Below are positions 38,777-44,878 of a DNA stretch of 44,878 nucleotides, one piece after another. A model generated the notes under the pieces. The model made no database searches and had not been told where the DNA came from. It was given only the letters and a program-made list of their open reading frames with translations. The DNA is from Flavobacteriales bacterium. Its GTDB lineage: Bacteria > Bacteroidota > Bacteroidia > Flavobacteriales > BACL11. The stretch lies in NCBI GenBank assembly GCA_014239655.1, contig JAAZYM010000056.1, positions 1 to 44,878 on the forward strand, read 5' to 3'. Numbering within the stretch: the stretch's first letter is position 1; every line of letters begins with the position of its first letter. The position numbers and the translations under genes are program-made.

Positions 38777-41146
38777 CTATCTTATTAATTTAACTTGACC
38801 TTGATATTTATGATCTTCACCATAAATATTTACAACTTCTATTACATATAAATAAATTCCTACTGGAGCTTGATTATTATCTTGCATTAATCTTCCATCC
38901 CAACCAATATCAATAGACTCACTATTGAATATTTCTTGACCCCAACGATTAAAAATGGTCATCTTAAATTCACTAACACCAATACCATAAGCTCTAAATA
39001 TATCATTAAGCTGATCATTAGTTGAGAAAGGCGTGAAAGCATTAGGTATATATATATTGTAATCTGTAATTTTTACCTGTTTAGTTAATGTATCTATACA
39101 ATTAAAACTTGTAGTTGTTATTAATGTTACATTATAAGTTCCTGTGTCAGAATAAGAATGATACACAATAGGATCATAAGCATAAAAGTTATCTCCAAAA
39201 TCCCAACTCCAAAAAATGATTTCTTGTCCATTACTATCTGTCTTATCAATAAAAACAATAGGATCTTCTAATTGCTCATAAAATCTTTCCCATTCAGAAT
39301 TTATGCTAAAATCAATAATTGGACCTGGAAGATTATCTATCCTTACAGAGTCCTGGATCTCACATAAATTATTATCTAACACAATTAGATTATAATCTCC
39401 TTCATAAAAGTCATATATATTAGAGAAATTAGATCCATTACTCCAAGTATAATTATAAGGCTGAACACCTCCTAAAACAGACACAATAGCACTACCAACT
39501 CCTCTACGACAAGTATCTGTAAATTCATTGATAACCATCTCTAGTGAATCAGGCTGAATAATACTAATCGAATCAATATATTCACAATTATTTAAATCTA
39601 ACAGATTAAGAATATAAATACCAGCACTAAGATTAGTTATGTTATCACCTGTTTGTGATATATTCCAATTATAATTATATGCAGGGACACCTCCATTAGG
39701 AATTGCTTGAATTGCACCATCATCTTCTCCAAAGCAGCTTACTCCATAACCATTATAATTATTTACAACATTTAAAGTAGCTGATAAAATTGTTGGTTCT
39801 AATAATGGCACATCTATCTCACTAATACATCCAAGGCTATCAGTAATCTCCACAGAATAAATATTTGAAGGTAAACCAAATATAGAATCCTGAGTAGATA
39901 AATTAGACCATAAATATGTAAATGGGCCATACCCTCCAGATATATTTAAATCTATCCAACCATCAGTATCTCCATTACACGATATTTCATAAGAATTATA
40001 ATCTGAAGTTACAAAATCATTTATCTGAGGAATATTGATTGGCTGAAGCAGCTGAATTGATGTATCAACAAAGCACATGTTTGCATCAGTAATAACTAAA
40101 TCATAAATACCAGCAATCAAATTATAAATATCTTCAAAGGTTGAAGTAAATGAATTAGGCCCTATCCAGTTAAATTGATAAGGAGGAAATCCAGAATTAA
40201 ATTGCATATCAACTTCAATAAATCCAGTGCTATCTCCATAACATTGAACATCTAAAACATTTAAATTAAATAATATTTCATCTTCTTGAACAACCTCAAC
40301 AGAATCACTAACATAACAACCATTAGAATCCGTAACTAAATAATTATAATGACCTGCAACTAGATTATTTGTATCGGTATTACCCCAATCCAAAGTGTAA
40401 GGAATTGTTCCTCCAGAAATAAATAAAGAAATACTTCCTGTATTATCTCCATAACACAATATGTCATTCACAAGTGGATTCACCATCAGTAAATTAGGTT
40501 GAGTAATAAAGAATGATGTGTCTAAAGTACAGCCAAAACTATCTACTATTGAACATAAATATAGATTATCTCCAAATAATTGTGATATATCCTGAGTTGT
40601 TGATCCATTAGACCATAAATAGGTATAAGGAGCTATCCCTAATCCTACCGATAAATCAATTTCTCCTGATGGATTCCCATAACAATCAACATCTGTAATG
40701 TTTGCTGATGCAGTTAGATTGGTTGATATTGTTAAATCTAATAAGACGATACTATCACAACCACTCACCCCGTATAATGAATCAATATAAACTCCTGAAG
40801 TATCATATATAAGATTGCCAAAAGAATATATTCCACAAGACTCTATTGTTAGATTTGTAATTATTGGCTGGATAATTGTTAAATAAATCTGAGCTAAACT
40901 ATCACAACCTTGTGAATTAACAAATAAACTATCATACAATCCGCTTGAAGTATAAGTTACTCCATTCCATGTATAACTATTACATTCAGTTATAATTTCA
41001 CTACTTGATGAAGAGCTCCTAACTATTAAATCTAGTAATACGGTACTGTCACAACCATTAGAACCAGTATATATATTAATATACTGACCAGAAGAATTAT
41101 AAACAATACCATCCCAAGTATAACTGTCACATGCTGTATCTGAAAC
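38777..41146 (-). pseudogene. C-terminal part of the giant repeat protein: last repeats, SprB repeats, PKD, CHU_C tail
   Basis: This frame is a direct continuation of the 41147-44878 reading after the TAA at 41147-41149 and in the same register. It has no ATG near its start; the first possible start is a TTG at 40939, and there is no signal peptide. It encodes three more Cys-pair repeats (to about 40690), then six SprB-type repeats (for example ILCYGDNTGSISLFISGGTI and VSCFGEDDGAIQAIPNGGV; about 39330-40690), a PKD domain (FWSWDFGDNFYAYDP, YHSYSDTGTYNVTL; about 39065-39330) and a CHU_C / T9SS type B tail (IYIPNAFTPFSTNDQLNDIF, IFNRWGQEIFNS, PVGIYLYVIE; 38780-39060). Alone it could not be exported. 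It is intact domain by domain, so the stop is recent or is an error. Confidence 0.8.
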
Positions 41147-44100
41147 TTAATATAAAACACTACTAAGAATTGTCAAATCTAATCTCACCAAACTATCACA
41201 ACCAACAATACTAGTAAACAGACTATCATAAACACCACTAATTGAATAGGTAATTCCATTCCAAGTATAAGAATCACAAGAGGTAATAGATATAGATGTA
41301 GTATCAGAATAATAGATTGTTAAATCAATAACAGCTAAACTATCACAACCATTAACATTAGTAAATAAAGAATCATACACTCCACTAATTGAATAGGTAT
41401 TTCCGTTCCACTGATACAAATTACAAGAGGTCACTAATGTTGTTGTAGTGTCTGAATTAGTAATAGTTAAATATAATGTGGCTAAACTATCACAACCCTG
41501 TGAATTGGTAAATAAACTATCATAAACACCACTTGAAGTATAGGCAATTCCATTCCACTGATAGGAATCACAAGAGGTAATTGTAGATAATGATGTCGTA
41601 GAATTAATGATCGTTAAATCTAATGTAGCTAAACTATCACAACCCTGTGAATTAGTAAATAAACTATCATAAACACCACTTAAGATATATGTAATTCCAT
41701 TCCAAGTATAAGAATCACAGGAAGTAATTACAAATAATGATGTGGTAGAATTAGTAATTGTTAAATCCAATGTAGCTACACTATCACAGCCAGCAACATT
41801 GATAAACAAACTATCATATACACCACTATTAGTATACACAGTACCATTCCACAGATAATCATCACATGAAGTAATTGTAGATAATGATGTGGTAGAATTA
41901 GTGATTGTTAAAATAAGCATTGCTAAACTATCACAACCATCAACATTGGTAAATAAACTATCATATACACCACTATTAGTATATATAGTGCCATTCCATA
42001 GATAATCATCACAAGAAGCAATTGTAGAAAAAGAAGACGTGCTATTATAGATAGTAAGATTAAGAGTAACTATACTATCACAATTATTATTTGCTGTTAA
42101 GGTATCAATATAAATACCTGTACTATCAAGAATTGTTCCATTCCAATTGTAAGAATCACAAGAGGTAATAGTATCATAAGCCAATATCTCTGCTGGCTGA
42201 GATAAACAAATATCAAGTGTGTCATTACAAGATAAACTATCTGTCATGACTATCTTATAACAATCATTAATTAAAGATGTGAAAGTAACATTAGAATAGG
42301 TATACCCGCCACTAAATGGAGACTGTCCAATTTGTTGCCAAACACCAAGAGAAGGATTATATGTTTGTAAAGAATAATGATATAAACCTATACCGCCAAT
42401 ACCAGCAAGCTGTATATAGCCATCACCTCCTCCATAACAACTAACATTCTGAGAATCAACTAAAGAAATATTACAAGGAGGATAGATACAAGTATCATTA
42501 CATGTTGCTAATGGATTATAATTGAGTGCTAAGGGATCAGTACATCCTGTTATATTAATAGTTAATAATAAAGATACTGTACTATCACAACCATTAATAT
42601 CAGAAAACACATTTGTGTAAAATCCAGATGTATCATAAACAACACCATACCATATGTAGCTATCGCATGCTGTATCTATAAATGTTGAAATACTACTATT
42701 AAAGATGGTCAAATCTAAAGTTGCTGTACTATCACAACCGTTTGAATTTACAAACAAACTATTATAAAGACCACTCGAAGTGTATGTAACTCCATTCCAA
42801 GACAAAGAATCACATGTGATTATAGTTGTCATAGAAACTGTAGGATATACAATTGTTAGATTAAGAATAGCTAAACTATCACAACCATCAATATTAGTAA
42901 ATAGAGAATCATATACTCCGCTATTAGCATATACAGTGCCATTCCATAGATAATCATCACAAGAGGTAACAACTGTTATTATAGTATCAGAATTATTAAT
43001 CGTTAAATCTAATGTTACTAAACTATCACAACCATAAATATTTGTAAAGAGAGAATTATAAATACCACTTGAAGTATAAGTAACGCCATTAAAAATATAG
43101 GAATCACAAGAAGTAATAGAGGATATTATAGAATCAGAACTATTTATTGTTAATATTAGCATAGCAAGACTATCGCAACCTTGACTATTAGTGAAAAGAG
43201 AATCATATACTCCGCTAACTGTATATATATTTCCATTCCAAGTATAAGAATTGCAAGCCGAAATAGTATCTAAAGAAGAAGTATTATAAGCAACTGTTAA
43301 ATCTAAAGTAATTAAACTATCACAACCATTAACAGTAGTAAAAAGAGTATCGTAAACACCACTAACATAATATGTAGTATCATACCAATCATAAGAATCA
43401 CATGAAGTAACAGTTTGAACCTGTAATGAACTATAATTAATCGTTAAAACAAGAGTTATAACACTATCACAACCATTAATTGATATAAGTGTATCAGAAT
43501 AAACTCCAGATGTATCATATAAAATACCATTATAGTATGAAAATACATAGCCATCACAAGCCGTAACAGTATCTACATATAGATATGAATCATTAATTGT
43601 AAGGTTTAGTATCCTAATACTATCACAACCATTAATTGATATAAGTGTATCTGCATATGTACCAGAATTAGAATATGTTACTCCATTGAAATTATAACTG
43701 TCACAAGCTGCTACAGTATCTGTTATAGAAAAACTATTATATATAGTTAGGTTAAGTATCGCTAAACTATCACAACCTAAACTACTAACAAATAAACTGT
43801 CATACACACCACTAACAGTATATGTAATTCCATTCCACAGATAGGAATCACAAGCATCAACTACACTTATGGTACTATCTGAACTAGTTATAGTTAAATC
43901 AAGAATAGCTAGACTATCACAACCATTGATATTAGTAAATAAACTATCATATACTCCACTAACTGTGTAGGTTGTTCCAAGCCATAGATAATCATCACAA
44001 GAAGTAATAGTTGTTGTTGTAGTATCAGAATAATTAATCGTCAGATCAAGAATAACTAGACTATCACAACCATCAACATTGGTAAATAAAGAATCATATA

Positions 44101-44878
44101 TTCCACTAAAAGTATAAGTTGTGCCAAGCCATAGATAATTATCACAAGAAGCAACAGATGTTGTAGTAGTATCAGACTTAGTAATGGTTAAATCCAAAAA
44201 AGCTAAACTATCACATCCATTGATATTGGTAAATAAAGAATCATATATACCACTAACTGTATATGTTGTGCCAAGCCATGTATAATCATCACAAGAAGTG
44301 ATCGTATTTGTAGTAGTATCAGAATTAGTAATCGTTAAATCCAAAAAGGCTAAACTATCACATCCATCAACAGTATATAATAAACTATCATATAATCCAC
44401 TAACTATGTAGGTTGTTCCAAGCCATGTATAATCATCACAAGAGGTAATAGCTGTTGTTGTTATAGCAGAATTTTGTATTGTAAGATTAAGGATAACTAG
44501 ACTATCACAGCCTTGAGCATTTGTAAGTAGAGTATCATAAATACCACTAACATAATATGTAGTCCAAGTCCCACTCCAAGTATAAGAGTCACAACCCTCA
44601 ATAAGAGTTTGTGTTGTAGTGTCAGAATAATTAATAGTCAAATCAAGAATGACTAAGCTATCACATCCATCAGTATTGGTAAATAAACTATCATATACCC
44701 CACTAACTGTATAAGTAGCTCCATTCCAAGTATAAGAATCACATGAAGTAATAGCTGTTGTAATAGTATCAGAATAATTAATCGTTAGATTAAGTATTGT
44801 TAAACTATCGCAGCCTAGACTACTAACAAATAAACTATCATATACCCCGCTAACTGTATATGTAATTCCATTCCACAG
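41147..44878 (-). CDS. Giant Cys-pair repeat surface protein, N-terminal portion (5' end beyond window)
   Basis: The minus-strand frame is open from the right edge to TAA at 41147-41149, 1243 codons, with no start inside the window (an internal TTG at 44641 is not a start: the repeats continue before it in frame). It consists of 23 repeats of about 49 residues, each with a C-D-x-Y at its start and a G-C-D-S about 27 residues on, likely a disulfide pair. After unit 16 a block with GCTDPLALNYNPLATCNDTC and a SprB-like VSCYGGGDGYIQLAGIGG interrupts the run (about 42165-42555). The architecture is that of Bacteroidota adhesins such as SprB. With its tail encoded after the stop, this part as read would lack a T9SS signal. 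Confidence 0.82.
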   Translation of the reverse strand: MWNGITYTVSGVYDSLFVSSLGCDSLTILNLTINYSDTITTAITSCDSYTWNGATYTVSGVYDSLFTNTDGCDSLVILDLTINYSDTTTQTLIEGCDSYTWSGTWTTYYVSGIYDTLLTNAQGCDSLVILNLTIQNSAITTTAITSCDDYTWLGTTYIVSGLYDSLLYTVDGCDSLAFLDLTITNSDTTTNTITSCDDYTWLGTTYTVSGIYDSLFTNINGCDSLAFLDLTITKSDTTTTSVASCDNYLWLGTTYTFSGIYDSLFTNVDGCDSLVILDLTINYSDTTTTTITSCDDYLWLGTTYTVSGVYDSLFTNINGCDSLAILDLTITSSDSTISVVDACDSYLWNGITYTVSGVYDSLFVSSLGCDSLAILNLTIYNSFSITDTVAACDSYNFNGVTYSNSGTYADTLISINGCDSIRILNLTINDSYLYVDTVTACDGYVFSYYNGILYDTSGVYSDTLISINGCDSVITLVLTINYSSLQVQTVTSCDSYDWYDTTYYVSGVYDTLFTTVNGCDSLITLDLTVAYNTSSLDTISACNSYTWNGNIYTVSGVYDSLFTNSQGCDSLAMLILTINSSDSIISSITSCDSYIFNGVTYTSSGIYNSLFTNIYGCDSLVTLDLTINNSDTIITVVTSCDDYLWNGTVYANSGVYDSLFTNIDGCDSLAILNLTIVYPTVSMTTIITCDSLSWNGVTYTSSGLYNSLFVNSNGCDSTATLDLTIFNSSISTFIDTACDSYIWYGVVYDTSGFYTNVFSDINGCDSTVSLLLTINITGCTDPLALNYNPLATCNDTCIYPPCNISLVDSQNVSCYGGGDGYIQLAGIGGIGLYHYSLQTYNPSLGVWQQIGQSPFSGGYTYSNVTFTSLINDCYKIVMTDSLSCNDTLDICLSQPAEILAYDTITSCDSYNWNGTILDSTGIYIDTLTANNNCDSIVTLNLTIYNSTSSFSTIASCDDYLWNGTIYTNSGVYDSLFTNVDGCDSLAMLILTITNSTTSLSTITSCDDYLWNGTVYTNSGVYDSLFINVAGCDSVATLDLTITNSTTSLFVITSCDSYTWNGITYILSGVYDSLFTNSQGCDSLATLDLTIINSTTSLSTITSCDSYQWNGIAYTSSGVYDSLFTNSQGCDSLATLYLTITNSDTTTTLVTSCNLYQWNGNTYSISGVYDSLFTNVNGCDSLAVIDLTIYYSDTTSISITSCDSYTWNGITYSISGVYDSLFTSIVGCDSLVRLDLTILSSVLY
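42165..42555 (-). other. Non-repeat insert within the tandem array
   Basis: About 130 residues replace the linker between repeats 16 and 17. It begins GCTDPLALNYNPLATCNDTC, a Cys-rich motif common in Bacteroidota surface proteins, continues with a SprB-like half repeat (VSCYGGGDGYIQL) and a segment with SFSGGYTYSNVTF-like text and several cysteines, and ends SQPAEILAYDTITS, after which the repeat resumes. It splits the array into 16 and 10 units and may act as a spacer or a ligand-binding domain. Confidence 0.6.

Larger units (their letters stand above)
40690..44878 (-). repeat. About 26 tandem 147-bp coding repeats (49-residue, two-cysteine unit)
   Basis: The unit consensus is CDSYTWNGxTYTxSGVYDSLF, then TNxxGCDSLAxLxLTIxxS and a Ser/Thr-rich linker. 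Spacing is 49 residues (147 bp) with very few length changes. I count 25 full units plus one cut by the right edge. The run is interrupted after unit 16 by the block at about 42165-42555. Units cluster in subfamilies (for example W-L-G-T units at about 43970-44460, W-N-G units at about 41150-42020), which points to local duplication. Every unit is a multiple of 3 bp. Confidence 0.92.

Noticed and set aside
40930-40939. TTG at 40939 as the real start of a separate downstream gene
   Set aside because: It lies in the middle of a repeat unit (in the GLYDSLF text), lacks a signal peptide, and 69 sense codons of the same repeat precede it back to the TAA.
44630-44641. TTG at 44641 as the start of the giant protein
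   Set aside because: The same frame continues upstream to the window edge with two more repeat units, so the true start lies outside the window.
40690-44878. Regularly spaced DNA repeats resembling a repeat array such as CRISPR
   Set aside because: The period is 147 bp, the whole unit is conserved rather than a short repeat with unique spacers, and one reading frame stays open with a clear protein repeat. No cas-like gene is near.

Overview
The window looks like a slice of a compact, AT-rich chromosome from a marine-type Bacteroidota bacterium, probably Flavobacteriales. The reasons are: a Na+-translocating NADH:quinone reductase (nqr) operon; type IX secretion (T9SS) parts and cargo (a DUF5103 plug lipoprotein, a PorE-like OmpA protein, a type A sorting-tail protein and a giant SprB-like protein with a CHU_C/type B tail); class II glutamine synthetase; almost no Shine-Dalgarno sites; and promoters of the Bacteroidota form TTTG-N19-21-TAnnTTTG. 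No rRNA, IS element, prophage or CRISPR array was seen.

Layout. 1-2842 (-): nqrA-nqrB-nqrC, with nqrC cut by the window edge. 2944-5916 (+): T9SS plug lipoprotein and pruA. 5924-19105 (-): the classic transcription/translation block. Read in the transcribed direction it is tRNA-Thr(TGT), Tyr(GTA), Gly(TCC), Thr(GGT), tuf, tRNA-Trp(CCA), secE, nusG, rplK, rplA, rplJ, rplL, rpoB, rpoC and a DUF3467 gene. It starts from a consensus promoter at about 19152-19184 and has hairpins after tuf and between rplL and rpoB. 19297-20420 (-): rpsU and a XerC/D-like recombinase. 20490-26972 (-): a tightly packed eight-gene run, purM-prfA-pyrF-small coiled-coil membrane protein-PspC-like mini-protein-rmlD-like-alanine/Na+ symporter-apt. 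It mixes purine, pyrimidine and translation-termination functions. 27036-29033 (-): PorE-like TPR/PD40/CRD/OmpA protein. 29236-30246 (+): GSII glutamine synthetase. 30249-34445 (-): secDF, tatA and a CaCA exchanger. 34594-36774 (+): FG-GAP/VCBS-type T9SS cargo. 36778-38682 (-): htpG. 38777-44878 (-): a giant repeat surface protein running off the right edge.

The most noteworthy item is that giant gene. About 26 tandem units of roughly 49 residues (147 bp), each with two cysteines, are followed by six SprB repeats, a PKD domain and a CHU_C tail. One in-frame TAA at 41147-41149, in the linker of one unit, splits the frame. The codons on both sides stay in register and still encode the repeat. 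This may be a decayed gene, a sequencing error, or a stop that recombination between repeats could remove. Other points are a perfect 20-bp palindrome between nqrA and the plug gene, a perfect 15-bp hairpin plus T-run before rpoB, two unannotated-size membrane mini-genes in the nucleotide operon, and the apparent loss of hpf from its usual place before the tRNA-tuf cluster.

Secretion genes (SecE, SecDF, TatA, plug, PorE-like) and their likely cargo (VCBS protein, giant repeat protein) share the window but are not in one operon. Most of the rest is ordinary core housekeeping.
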